Source: Sclerotinia nivalis
Taxonomy: Eukaryota; Ascomycota; Leotiomycetes; Helotiales; Sclerotiniaceae
Length of the DNA stretch: 64,000 bases
Direction of reading: 5' to 3'
Assembly (NCBI GenBank): GCA_029531795.1
Contig: JAPEIS010000003.1
Coordinates: 1,364,001 to 1,428,000 of the forward strand
The notes under the pieces were generated by a model. That model was given only the letters and a program-made list of their open reading frames with translations. It ran no database searches and was not told the origin of the DNA. The position numbers and the translations under genes are program-made. Shown in pieces: positions 1 to 11,757 of the stretch. Within the stretch, counting starts at the first letter, position 1; every line of letters starts with the position of its first letter.

Positions 1-690
1 AATATTTGAATATATTTAATAGAAAAACTCCTCAAGAAATAATTCTTGTAATAAAACAAAAAGTTATTAACGAACTGAAGGTATTAGTAAAAGGCAACTT
101 AAACTTTTGCGAATTTATTGATATTGAAGAATAGAGAAAGAAATTCCAACACACAACAAATTTTGAAGAAAAATTATTCTTCGAAATACGCCTTTTTTAT
201 ACCTTATTTATACTAAACAAATCAATCCAAATTGAATACAATTGTCCCTAAAGAAATCGAACCAATAGTTGTTGTGATACTATTGCCGGCGCCCAAAACG
301 CATGAAATCGCACTAAAACACAAAAATTCTTACTCTTTTTATTTCTTTATTATGAGTGAAGAAATCTCTATAACGGGTATTACCCCATTCAATCGCTTAG
401 AAGTAATATTAGGCACTTTATACCAAGAGAATTATACTGAGTATACCATTTATAAAGGAAACAATAATCCCTTATTTATCTTTTTCAATCTTACCTTTTT
501 CCAACCCTTCAATTTTCAAGTTCAATGTGATATTTTGAGTTCTAATGATCTATTCAAATCATTAATCAATTCTTTAACGTTTTAATTCAATAATAAACGA
601 AGACAGCAACTCAGTCATTCAGAACCTTGTATTAATTCATCAAAAGAAGTTATCAAACAAACCAAAGATCTATTCATTCTAACTGCTTCT

Positions 691-1895
691 TTGAAAAAGG
701 ATAATAAAGAACAATCAAAACTCCTCAACCTAATCGAAATATTCCGCGAATATCTCGAAAAAGGAAAACTCACAAAAGTCTCAAATATTATTATATCCCA
801 AATCTCCTACTTGGAAAACGCTACCAAACGAATCGAAAAACAAGTTAATCATCTTTCCAATCTTTTGAATCCTTCAATCCTTTCTTCTATAATTATTACA
901 TTAACCAATAATACAAACTATATTATTATTGCTAAAACTATAAAAGAATGAAATCTAGTTACAAAAGGAAAACCTACAAAACAGAAATCTATAAAACAAA
1001 AGGAAAAGAAAAAGGATATCTCAATAAGATGCCTAATCCTTATCAATCCGGAAATCGAATATCTTTTTTTTTTCTCATTCTTTTAAATAAGAAATCAGAT
1101 CAATAAAGCATTCAAAGCAATTGGTATCAAAGGTTCCATTATCTTGTCACGGGGTCCCCGTATATGGTATACGGAGACCGCTCGGGTTCCGACCCGTAGG
1201 AGTCGGACCTCGGATAAGTGTAGGCTAGCCCCGGTCGGGGCTAGCGCTACACATAAATGTGTTTAAGGAACCGTTCCTTCTATAGAAACGTAGCTCTTCG
1301 AGCTACGTCTTATCAATAAAAGTGATTTCTGTTATCCTGTCTGCTGCCTCCGTGATATATCTCAGCTATTATTACTTCTACTAATAATAACTTTATTATA
1401 ATTATCAACAATCTATTCATCTTTTAATTTTTATTAAATAAAAAAGGAATCTGGAATCAAATATTGAAATCTGAAAAAATTCAGAAAGATCAAGTATAAT
1501 ACAAAATGATCATCTATAAGATCTCAATCAAGGAATTTTTAGGACCTAAAAGAATGGATTTTATTTCAGAAGAAATTAAAATATATAATTCTGGTTGTTC
1601 TTTAATAGGAATACCATATTGGCTTATTTTATCAACCAAAAGAATAATTCAATGAGAAGGAGTTGTTGTAATAACTTTTGTTATCGAAAAAGAAACAAAT
1701 CTAGTTATTCGAAAAAGGTTATACATCGCTAGAATTAGTATAAAAGTCGAAAAGTTTTACAATTCCAAATCCAATTCTCAATATCAGAAATGTCAAAATT
1801 TCGGTTATAACGAATCATATTACAAGAAACCTTCTATTTGTAAACTATATAACAATAAACATTCTATTGTTGGATATTTCTGTTTAGTCTGTTAA
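691..1895 (+). pseudogene. LINE ORF1 (gag-like), broken
   Basis: The reading frame at 691-951 is lysine-rich and continues past a stop to about 1144. It is interrupted by the 213-bp insertion at 1145-1357 and resumes in phase once that insertion and one copy of the 5-bp duplication are ignored. The far end encodes a zinc-knuckle region (CQNF, then CKLYNN, then CLVC) in which several ligand positions have changed, which is expected if G-to-A and C-to-T changes hit TGC and CAC codons. Several in-frame stops make it non-functional. The assignment rests on its place before the endonuclease and on the zinc-knuckle pattern typical of fungal LINE ORF1 proteins. Confidence 0.6.
1145..1357. mobile_element. 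Solo-LTR-like GC-rich island with 5-bp target-site duplication
   Basis: A 213-bp island of normal GC content sits inside the AT-rich LINE ORF1. It starts TGTCACGG and ends CCGTGATA, and it is flanked by the same five bases, TATCT, at 1140-1144 and 1358-1362. Removing the island and one TATCT restores the ORF1 frame. TG-like ends and a 5-bp duplication are what Ty3/Gypsy integrases leave, so a solo LTR is the best reading; a short TIR element is the alternative. Inside are six consecutive stem-loops: 1154-1178, 1183-1196, 1219-1251, 1249-1262, 1265-1279 and 1288-1308, the last with a perfect 9-bp stem. The island lacks the RIP look of its host. Confidence 0.7.
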
Positions 1896-2049
1896 GTAAA
1901 AGACAAATCTTATCAATATCTAATAATCAAATATACTAATTGTTAAAGAGATTATAAAACCAATTCGAAATCCTACGAAATCTATCAAGTAACTATAAAG
2001 AAAACCAATTAATACTATATAATAATATTCGTATCTTTCAAATCAATTT

Positions 2050-5000
2050 AAACAAAAGCCTTTAAATTATAAAGAGTACTCTTCAATTTGTTATAGAATT
2101 CAATATCGATCTTCTAATTATTCAAGAACTATAGATCCTTTCAAATTCTGAAAAAGATTATTCTTTAATTAAATCGATTATCCATTTCAGTTTCTTCCAA
2201 TTCTTTCCCAATTATCCTTCGAATCTTTGTCTTTGGATGATGATATACATTTCAAAGGTATACAAACCATTGGTATCTTTAATCCTGAATTCCCCTAAAG
2301 ATCTAGATATCCAAATTGTTAATATCACTTAAGGGAATTATACTATTCAACTTTTCAATATTTATAATGAAACTGATTAAACGAAAAAGAAAGGTTATAT
2401 AATCGAAAGATATCTATTCAATACTTTCCTTATTCAGTATATTATCCTTATAGGAGATTTCAATTCTTATCATTCTTGGTGGGATCTATTCTCGAATAAA
2501 AGTTTGAATGTTGATCAATTAGCGGAATAGTTTGAAGACTATAATCTCATTCTGTTTAACGAATTGGATATTAGTACCTTTTATCGAACGAATATAACAA
2601 ATCCAAGTGTTCTGGATCTCATTTTAGTTACAGAAGCTATTTCCTCCAACATTATCGATTGACAAGTTCTTTTTGATCTTGATTTAGATCATTTAGGTAT
2701 TCTTTTTGAAGTAAAAGGCAATTCTTCCTATATATCAAACGTTGTTTTAATAATTAGATTCAATACAAAACTAGCTAATTGGGATAAATTCGTATTTACC
2801 CTGAAAACCGAGATATCGAAATCATCAATCTTGAATTCGAATGAATATTTTAATTTATTCACTTTAGAATCCGACTTTCTTGATTCCCTATTGATTAATA
2901 AATCGAATATATAAATATTCAATGATACCATTATAGAATTTATTCGAATCATTATATATTCAGCAAATACAAACATTCCTAAATACAAATCAACCAAAAA
3001 AGCAAAACCTTAATGAACTCCAGAATTGAAAGATCTTCAAAAAAGATTTGCGTTAGCATATAAAAATACCAAACAATATCCTAAAAATGATCTGTTCAAG
3101 AGAGTTTATCAATCAATAAGAAATCATTATTGTTAAACTATTAAAACAACTAAGAAAAACCATTGAAATGAATTTCTGGAAAAGAAGGATATTCAAACGA
3201 TTTTCAGAATTATATCCTATACAAAAGATCTTCGAATCGAAAGGATCCTGAATATCAGATCTAGCTCTTCAAAACTGGAAAGTTTATTCGAAGGAAAATA
3301 CTCAATATTCAGATCAATCCTATTCCTTCCTCTTTCAAGTACTTCTGTACCTATATAGAAAGGATACAAACAATCAAAACAATAGAACTAATCCAAACTT
3401 ATTGAAAACGAATTTTTTAATACATACTTAGCCAAAATCAAGGGGAAAATCTTAGGCTTTGATAGTATTACTCAAGAAATTATTATCCAGATTTATAAAG
3501 CAATCCCAAAAGAATTCTTTATACTTTTTAACAATTTAATCAATCTAAGGTATCATCCTTTTTGTTAAAAACAAACTACAGAAGTTATCCTCAAGAAATC
3601 TTCGAAACCAGATTACAGTATACCAAAAGTATACAGGATCATCGCATTACTCAACTACTTAAACAAAATCAATAAAAGAATCCTAACTCAAAGGCTTAGC
3701 TATCTAACAGAAATAACGAAACTATTTCACTATACACAAATGAATGAAAGACAAAAAAAATCAGCAATCGATACAACAATCCTATTCACTATCGAAATCG
3801 AAAGGAATATTAGAATCAAAAAGAAAACTTCAGCTTTCTTTCTGGATGTCAAAGGTGCTTTCGATTATATATCTAAGAATCATTTTCTAGATATATACAA
3901 GAATCTAAAACTCCTAATCAATCTTATCGCTTGGATTTCATTATTCTTGGAAAGTAGATTATTCAAACTCTCATTCGATAGTTAAATAGAAACCTTCAAA
4001 CCAATCAATACTGGAATTCCACAAGGAAGCCTTATTTCATTAATCCTTTTCTTAATCTATATCCGAGATCTTTTCCAATCGAATTCGATTGGATATCTTT
4101 TGTATATAAACGATATAGCCTTAATCATATATTCAATAAACTGGAAAAAGAATATCCTTTTCCTCGAAAAAGCAACTCGGCAAATCTATACTCTAGATGA
4201 AAAGAATGTTATTCAATTCGATCTAATCAAAATAGAACTCATATACTTCTTTACATCCAAATATATCAAAGATGTTTTAATCAAATTTCCAAATTCCGAA
4301 ATTGTACAATTTTCAATACTAATAAGATGATTAGGAATATAATTCGATTCTGGGTTCAACTTTAAACAATATATTTCAATCCGAATTATTCAAACTAAAA
4401 CAGCATTTTATCAAATGATTAGATTAGCTAATATAGAAAAAGAGTTCAGCCCGAAAACATTAAGACAATTATATATAGCCTGTGTGACCAATATAATCGA
4501 TTACGGATCAATCATATAATAGAAAAATCAAGCATCATTCAAAAAGATTCTTCAATTATTTCAGAACCTTGCTTTTCGAAAAATCTTAGAAATCTTCAAA
4601 ATCTTACCAATCAAATCAATAAAAATGGAAGCTATATTATACCCCCCAGAAATCAGATTAAATATTGGAATTAGACAATATGCCTTCAGATTATTAAAAA
4701 TTTCGCTTTCTCATTCAATCAATATAATTACTCGAAAATTAGCTATCGAAAAAGCAGATCTAAATCTAATAACAACCTTTCAGAGGAAATTATCAAAGCT
4801 TATACAATTCGAGAAAATTATAAGTTCAATCGAAGAAGATTTCGATCCTTTTACTTTAAAGAAGATCGATTATTTTTATTTCCCTCTGTGGAAGAAAGAT
4901 ATTCTATATAAAATCAATATTAGTAAATTATCTAAAGAAGAGGTAATAATCGTTTACAATCTAATTTTCAAATATAGAGGCAAAAATATTATTGTAATTT

Positions 5001-5848
5001 ATACAGATACCTCCTCAACCTTGAAAAGAATTGGAATAGGCATCAGAATCATTATTATCTCAACCAATAACCAAATCTCCCATAAGGAAATTTTTAATAT
5101 TAGTATAAATCAATTGGTATACAATAAAGAGCTTTTTGGAATCACTAAAACGATCGAATATACTAATTCTATAACCCAATCGAACAACAAATTCAAAATC
5201 TACTTAGATAATCAAACCGGATTATATCGATTGAAAATACCATCCGATACCCCTGATCAAACTTGCCAAATCAAAACAATCAAAACAGCAGAATCTTTTA
5301 TACAAAAAGGAACCGAAATCTCATTCAATTGGATTCCGGGATATACCTCAGTAAAAGGAAACGAACTAACCGATACTTTAGTAAAAGAAACTACAAAATT
5401 AAAATCATCATCTAACGAAACTAGCTTCGTTTCTTTAGAAATGAAGATCAAAAGAACAAAAGATCAAAAATGGAAAATCCTCCTCAATTCAATCAACTCA
5501 AATTATTCAAAATCATACCCTTGGAAAATTAATTCGAAAATCGGAACCTTAGAAAACACCAAAAGAAACTATATCAATGCCTTATTTCAGCTCAAAATCG
5601 GATATAGTTATTTCAAATCATACCTAAAACATTTCGGAATTACATCAAACGACAATTGCAGATACAAAAAAAGGGAAACTCCTGATCATCTTCTCCTTAG
5701 TTGCTTTGTATACAAATTATCAAGAAATATACTCAAGAAAAACAACCCTACCTTACAATTAACTATAAAGTACCTATTTTATACCAAAACGGGAATCATT
5801 AAAACCCTCGAATTCATCGAGACAACGAAAATAATCACTAGATCATAG
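2050..5848 (+). pseudogene. LINE ORF2: endonuclease, reverse transcriptase, RNase H (broken)
   Basis: This is the polymerase reading frame, split by many stops and frame changes. Visible blocks are the endonuclease (about 2100-2730), the reverse transcriptase (about 3400-4330) and the RNase H plus tail domain in the longest open segment (4625-5848, 407 codons). In the RT catalytic motif the usual Y-x-D-D reads YIND, a D-to-N change of the kind G-to-A mutation gives. The RNase H segment keeps WIPG, KGNELTD and the acidic TD position. A C-x-C-x7-H-x4-C-like cluster near its end (CRYKKRETPDHLLLSC) is normal for Tad1-type ORF2 proteins. The protein cannot be made intact from this copy. Confidence 0.8.
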
Positions 5849-5931
5849 CACCTTACTAAACTGCAAGAAGAAGAAAAAGAAGAAAGGGATCAATTAGATG
5901 AATTCGACTAAATTGATCAAATTTGGTCAAT

Positions 5932-5970
5932 TTGGTCAATTTGGTCAATTTAATTGACCAAATTGACCAA
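5932..5970. repeat. 39-bp perfect hairpin in LINE 3' UTR
   Basis: Two 19-base arms made of the unit TTGGTCAAT and its reverse complement are separated by one base. A further copy of the unit lies just upstream. It falls between the end of ORF2 and the (TCAA)n tail, where a structured 3' end could serve reverse-transcriptase recognition. That role is inference. Confidence 0.85.
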
Positions 5971-6289
5971 TTACTCCTTCCCCCCCCCTTTTTCAAAAAA
6001 CAACTATTTCAATTTGAATTATATTACATTTCATTTGTTATTTTCCTTATTATATATAATAATATTGATAAGAAGGGTTTTAGAACCCCAGGATTAGTTT
6101 TCACTTCCCCCACTCAATTAAGAAATGGAGATCAACTCCATCAATTTAACTCTGTACTTACTATAATCGCTAGACCAGTATATTACCATTTATTATTTGT
6201 TAAAAGCTTATAAAGCTTCTAGCCGTCTTAAATAGTCTTAGACTCAGTGTAGACGTTAATTAAATCAATCAATCAATCAAAGAAATTCC

Positions 6290-6905
6290 AAGTATAAAAC
6301 CAAAATTGTCAGAATAATGAATATTACAATACAAACTCTTTGAGATCTAATTCAACTTATACTCAACGATAAGCATTACCAGTACCTCATATCCAAAGCA
6401 ACCTTATAGATTTCGATACAATCAGAACCCCAAAATAAATACAAAGAGAATACAAATATCTTTATAATCTATACTATTTTTGTAAACAATCTGGATATCG
6501 AATTACAGATTATAAAGCAAAGAAATAAACCGATATTATAAGAAATACAAATAGATATAAAAGCATTTCCTGTAAAAGTAGTTATTTGAAAGATAATCAT
6601 CAACTATATCAAAATCAACAATATCGTTTGAGTAATTCAATTAATCAAGGTAGTTATCAACGAAAAGAATATCAAGTATAACTTCAAATTCAATAATACC
6701 GCTCCTTTAATCCAATTAATCGTGGAAGTTTCCAATAAGGTAATTATCAAGATTACAATAATCATCAATAATAATATCTTAATATATTCACTAAATTTGT
6801 TAAAGAAAAAACATTAGCATTATTAAAAAGTGTATCAAATATACCTCTTTGTAATACAATATCATTATCATCTACATCTATTCAAGAGCACTCGGGAAAA
6901 GTTTA
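6290..6905 (+). pseudogene. Gypsy gag remnant with degraded zinc knuckle
   Basis: The frame read through stops contains YYFCKQSGYRITDYKAKK at about 6472-6525. This lines up with the retroviral-type CCHC knuckle (C-x2-C-x4-H-x4-C), but the first Cys, the His and the last Cys are all Tyr codons (TAC or TAT). TGT-to-TAT and CAT-to-TAT are single transitions of the RIP type. The rest is too damaged to read. A 104-bp island follows directly, before the protease. Confidence 0.5.
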
Positions 6906-6912
6906 ATTTTTT

Positions 6913-7016
6913 TGTCACGGGTTCATAACTCTATCGAGTAGTGTTGATACCGATCAAACTACTTCTACCCTTTTAGGGGTTTCGTGGCCTAGTGGTAGAG
7001 TTCTAGCCCCGTGACA
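6913..7016. mobile_element. 104-bp TIR element (TGTCACGGG ends) between gag and protease
   Basis: A GC-normal island begins TGTCACGGG and ends with its exact reverse complement CCCGTGACA. The inverted match extends imperfectly to 21 bases at each end (17 of 21). The middle contains a hairpin from AGTAG to CTACT. The flanks are T-rich (TTTTT left, TTTTG right), so a duplication is possible but not provable. The first 19 bases match the start of the island at 11758 at 14 positions, all differences being transitions. It may be a miniature TIR element or a very short LTR. The stretch TGGCCTAGTGG (about 6984-6994) fits a Pol III A-box, so a tRNA-derived part is also possible. Confidence 0.5.
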
Positions 7017-7169
7017 TTTTGCGACAAATCGTTCGCGGAAGTTATCAAAAAATATAAAATGGATACAACGAATAATAACTAGTAAAGAATTTTTACAATT
7101 CAATTCTATAGACAGCAAATCTCTATTCATTCAAATTATTATATTCTCAATACACTCCTTTCCTTTCAA

Positions 7170-7500
7170 TATAATCAGTTTGATTGATAATGGATATTCA
7201 GGAAAGACATTTATTAATTGTTCTTTCGTTGATCAAAACAATATCCCAATTCGACTCTTACTATATCATCGCAAACTCTATTTGGTAAATAGAAACATTG
7301 CAAATATCATTATTGATTATTTTATAATAGATATAACAATAGAACAATATAAAGAAATATAATTATTCTTTATTACAAAACTTTCCAAAGAAACTTTAGT
7401 TATTTTCGAATTATCATAATTACAATATTATAATCTATATATAAACTAACAGGATATAATTTTTTCTTTCAATTTTTAATATTGTATAATTCATTGTTGC
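7170..7500 (+). pseudogene. Gypsy aspartic protease remnant
   Basis: The frame at 7180-7362 reads IDNGYSGKTFINCSFVDQN followed by IPIRLL, close to the start of Gypsy proteases in which the D-S/T-G triad is followed by a FI..SFV..N pattern. Here the triad reads D-N-G. The frame runs on past a stop at about 7360 with a plausible continuation. It is a fragment of the pol region above and not an independent gene. Confidence 0.55.
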
Positions 7501-8299
7501 CCTTACAATATATTCGATCTAATACAAACATCAACAATCCCTTGACCAATATATACAGATCAAATATACAAAAGTAGTATATCTACAAAATCATCTATTA
7601 ATAAAATCCTTGATATATTACCTTCAATTAAAACTTTCCTTTTTAATACAAAGAAGAATTCTTCTCGATATTTATTATTATTTATCGAAGACGAAAACGA
7701 AGACGATGAAACATATATTCAAAATTTTAAGACAATCTTAAAAAAACCATCGGAGTAAGATTATAATAAATCAATTTCTACAGACGAAGATTATAATTCA
7801 ATGGAAGATTCTGGAATCGATTTACAAATCGATAAAATCTTGATATCTGGTATAAATCATTATTATACAAAAATTTGCAATAAAGGAATATCATTTTAAG
7901 CACAAATGATATCGAACCAATATCCTATTCAGTATAAGCTTATACAAAAGATCGCTGAACAATATTGGCCGAAATCAATACTAAAAAATGAACCCTTACT
8001 ATCGCTATTAGTTCTAATCCCAAAAGAATAAATCGAGATCATTTCCAATACAAAATCAGATTTAGATAATATCTATTGATTACAAATTATTAGTTTTATA
8101 TTTTTTTGCCAATAAAATAAAATGAAGGTTATACATTTTACATAGAAGGAATTAGATCGAATAAAAGAGACTATCTAACAAAAATGTTTATATAAAACAA
8201 TAATAGTTCTAGCTCTTTAGAAATAAAACTTCAAAAATATATTATATAGAAAAAACAATATTGCTAATATATTAGCCAAAGTATCTTCAAAGCTTTACG

Positions 8300-9700
8300 A
8301 TTTTGTTTACTATTATTATCAATTAGAACACCTTCGAAAAATAATAGAGATGGATATCGAGAAATTTTTTAATAGCAAATCATTATTCAGCAATAACGAG
8401 ATCAAGGAAAAGCTCTCTTTGTAGCTTCAAAACAAACTATTTGCTTTTCTACTTTATTATACAGATACATTTCCTTTATATCGAGTATAGGATTACAAAA
8501 TAGAATTAATATCTAAAAAAGAATCTTTATATTTCAAAAATCGTCCTTTGTCCTTTCTCGAATTAAAAATAATTCGAAAATGGATCGATAACAATCTTAC
8601 CAAAGATCTCATCCGGGAACCAAAATTACAAAATGTAGTTTCACTACCTCTAACAATCAAATTTGATAAAGGGGTTTGTATTTGTTAGAATTATTGTAAT
8701 TTGAATAATATTATTATTAAAAATCGATACCTTTTACCAATTGTTTGAAAAACTCTAAATACTCTTTATAATACAAAAATCTATACCAAATTAGATATTA
8801 TTGCTATTTTCAATAAACTTCGTATTGTAAAAGATAATAAATAGAAAACTGTTTTTATTATTCGATTTGGATTATTCGAATTATTAATTATACTTTTTGA
8901 TCTTTGCAATATATCAGCGTTATTTCAATATTATATTAATTATACTTTGTTTAACGAACTGGATAAATATTATACTATATATCTCGATAATATTCTTATA
9001 TACTCCGAAGATAAAAATCAATATCGAGAATATATTTGTAATATAATTTAGAAATTATAAGATGCTGATTTATAAATCGATATTAATAAATACAAATTCG
9101 AAACAATTTCTATGAAATATTTAGATCTTATAATTATAATCGAAAGTATAAAAATAAATCAAGATAAAGTATCAATTATTATCTTTTGAGCATAATCAAT
9201 ATCTATTAAAGATTTACAATAATTCCTTGGCTTTACGAATTTTTATTATCGATTTATAAAAGACTTTTCAAAGATCTATTATCCTTTAAATAACCTTTTG
9301 TAGAAAGGAATAAATTGATAATGGAAGAACGATTATACAATAGTATTCGAGAATCTAAAAAAAGTATTCATAATAGTTCCAGTACTTGTTTATTTTAATC
9401 ATAATAGGAAAATTATATTAGAAACAGATATTTCGGATTAAGCTTCGAAAAAGATACTTTTTTAATATAATAATAACAATGTTTTATAATCAGTAATATA
9501 CTTTTCTTTGAAACATTCGATTGTTGAATATAATTACGAGATTTACGATAAAGAGCTATTAGTTATTATTAAATCAATAAAGGAATAACGATCGGAATTA
9601 TAAAGATCTCAATAGAAATTCGAAATCCTAATCGATCACAAAAATCTGGAATACTTTACAATAACGAAAACATTAAATCAATATTAAATATGATAATCAG
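8300..9700 (+). pseudogene. Gypsy reverse transcriptase and RNase H remnant
   Basis: Read through stops, the segment shows the RT palm block KLDIIAIFNKLRI (near 8785), the motif YLDNILIYSED (from 8980, with the second catalytic Asp changed to Asn), the thumb-like segment with FLGFTNFYYRFIKDFS (near 9226) and an RNase H start LETDISD (near 9418). These are standard Ty3/Gypsy blocks in the right order and spacing. Many TAA and TAG codons replace what were probably CAA, CAG and TGG codons. Confidence 0.7.
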
Positions 9701-10139
9701 AATTCCTATCTCAATACAATTTCCGAATTGTTTATCGATCAAAAACCAAAGCAATTCGGCCAAATACTTTGAACCACTGATAGAAGGATCGATCTGATAA
9801 TTCTGATCTCAATAATAAATGTTTAAAAAATCGGGAATGTATTGTTTTATCTATTGATAGATTCGATATAGATCTATATAAAGAATTTACAAGCGATTTT
9901 TCGTTAATTACAATAGATTAAACAATACCATTTGAAGACAAACCCATCGACGAACTCATTGATACAATATATAACAGATTAGATATAACCAAACAATTAA
10001 TATCAACAATCGGAAACCCCTTTACAATTAAATAGCCAAAAGAATTTAGGAAAATTTTACAAATAACTATACAGGATTGCTGTATTTACAATAATAAAAT
10101 CTATTATTATGAAAAACTATAGATTCCATTTAATAATAA

Positions 10140-11030
10140 ACTAAAGATACAAATTTTATATAGAATACATTCATCGAACCCCGCTAACTACCCTAATTAT
10201 ACGAAGACTATTGATTTGATTTCCAGAAGCTACTGATGACTACAAATACATCAAGAAATAAACATCTATATTCAAGCTTGTGAATTCTATATTCGAACAA
10301 AATCCTCAAAATCATCCCCTTCAGGATTTCTGAAACCGTTACCTGTTCCTTTCCAATCATAATCAGATATTTCAATCGATTATATTATACCTTTGCTAGA
10401 TTGTAAACACTATAATTCAATATACAAATATATATTAATAATTGTTTATAGATTAACAAAAATAAAACACTTTATAAATACAAAATCTCTAACAATAGAA
10501 GAATTAATTAATACTTTCATTAGCTATATTTATACATTATATAATCTCCCAGAAAATATCATTTCAGATCGAAGAATACAATTCGTATCAGAATTCTGGA
10601 TACAGTTTTCTGAACGATTAAAAGTAGCCCTTAAATACAGCTCAACATTTCATCTACAAATAGATAATCAAACAAAACGAATCAATTCAATTCTAGAACA
10701 ATATTTGCATATATTCATAAACTTTCATTAAGATGATTAAATAAAATAATTATTATTAATAGAATTTGTTTCAAACAATTTGGTTTCTAAAACAATAGAC
10801 TATTCGCCGTTCTTTGCAAATTACAATTTTAATCTACAATTGAATATGAAATCTAATAAACCCTACCCTCCAAATATAACAATAACTCAAAAACACAAAT
10901 TCTTCAAAAGAAACAAAACAACCAATAAAATAGAACATATCCTGAACCAATTTAGAACATTTACAAAACAATCTATTACAATTTATAAAGAATATACAAA
11001 TCGGAATAGATCAGATTCGCCATAATATAT
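10140..11030 (+). pseudogene. Gypsy integrase remnant
   Basis: The integrase core is partly open at 10393-10731. The first Asp lies in SIDYIIPLLD just upstream, the second in ISDRRIQFVSEFW (near 10562), and the Glu in NSILEQYL (near 10687), fitting a D,D-35-E spacing. A preceding H...C..C region is visible but worn (ACEFYIRTKSSKSSPSG with one Cys lost). A further open piece at 10780-11025 continues toward the C-terminal region. Confidence 0.7.
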
Positions 11031-11757
11031 AAAAGGACAAAAAGTATATATGAATACAAAAAATATAAAGACATTTTGTAAAGCAAAAAAGCTCGACGAT
11101 AAATAGATCAAACCATACAAAATAATAAAGATCTATCCATACATTTGCTTAACCGAATTACCAGAAAATATATGAATTTTCCCAATATTCCATTATTCGT
11201 TACTAAAACCAACATATCCAAAACCTCATTTCTTAGGACAAACTTTAATTAACGAATCAGAATTGAAAACCATAAAAGACAGAATCCTCGAAAAAAAAAA
11301 CGAAAAGAAAGAACCAATTCAGAAATGGATATTTGAAGATATACTTGATAATTACAATAAAGACGATTATCATTATCAAATCAAATAAAAACATTACACA
11401 TTAATCTAATAATTAGCATCAAATCTAAAAGGCAATAAGAAAACTCTAATCGACTATTACTATTTACATTCTGAAAAATCTAAACCATTATCATAAATCT
11501 TGAATCATTTAAACACTACAATACTATTGCCAACTCCAATTTCTACAAAGACTTTACAACAATCAACAAAAAAGAAAATACAATTTATTTGAACAGAAAA
11601 ATAGTATCTCAAATTTTAAAACGATCTTAAAATTTGAAAGGTAGTTTTACAATTCAGGAATTTGGAACGCCTGAACAAGATTTTGCTTGAATAGTTGTTT
11701 TTCAAAAAGGTTTTATTAGTAGTTTAAGGACAAACTAGACTTTGAAGAAAAAGATAC

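Larger units (their letters stand above)
1..6280 (+). mobile_element. Tad1-like LINE retrotransposon, RIP-degraded, 5' end outside window
   Basis: A non-LTR retrotransposon is readable in order on the plus strand: an ORF1 with a degenerate CCHC zinc knuckle near 1790-1890, an APE-type endonuclease (GDFN then SWWD near 2453-2490), a reverse transcriptase (FFLDVKGAFD near 3836, GIPQGS near 4015, YIND at 4103-4114), an RNase H (WIPGYTSVKGNELTD near 5329) and a C-terminal Cys/His motif (near 5655-5705). The 3' end has a 39-bp hairpin and a (TCAA)n tail ending at 6280. Stop codons and TpA-rich sequence occur throughout, as RIP leaves them. The order EN-RT-RNase H and the short simple-repeat tail are those of fungal Tad1-clade LINEs. 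A 213-bp insertion splits ORF1. Confidence 0.85.

Noticed and set aside
1145..1357. Mitochondrial GC-cluster or inserted mitochondrial DNA
   Set aside because: The AT-rich surroundings are nuclear retrotransposons with RIP-type damage, and the island has a 5-bp target duplication, which fits transposition.
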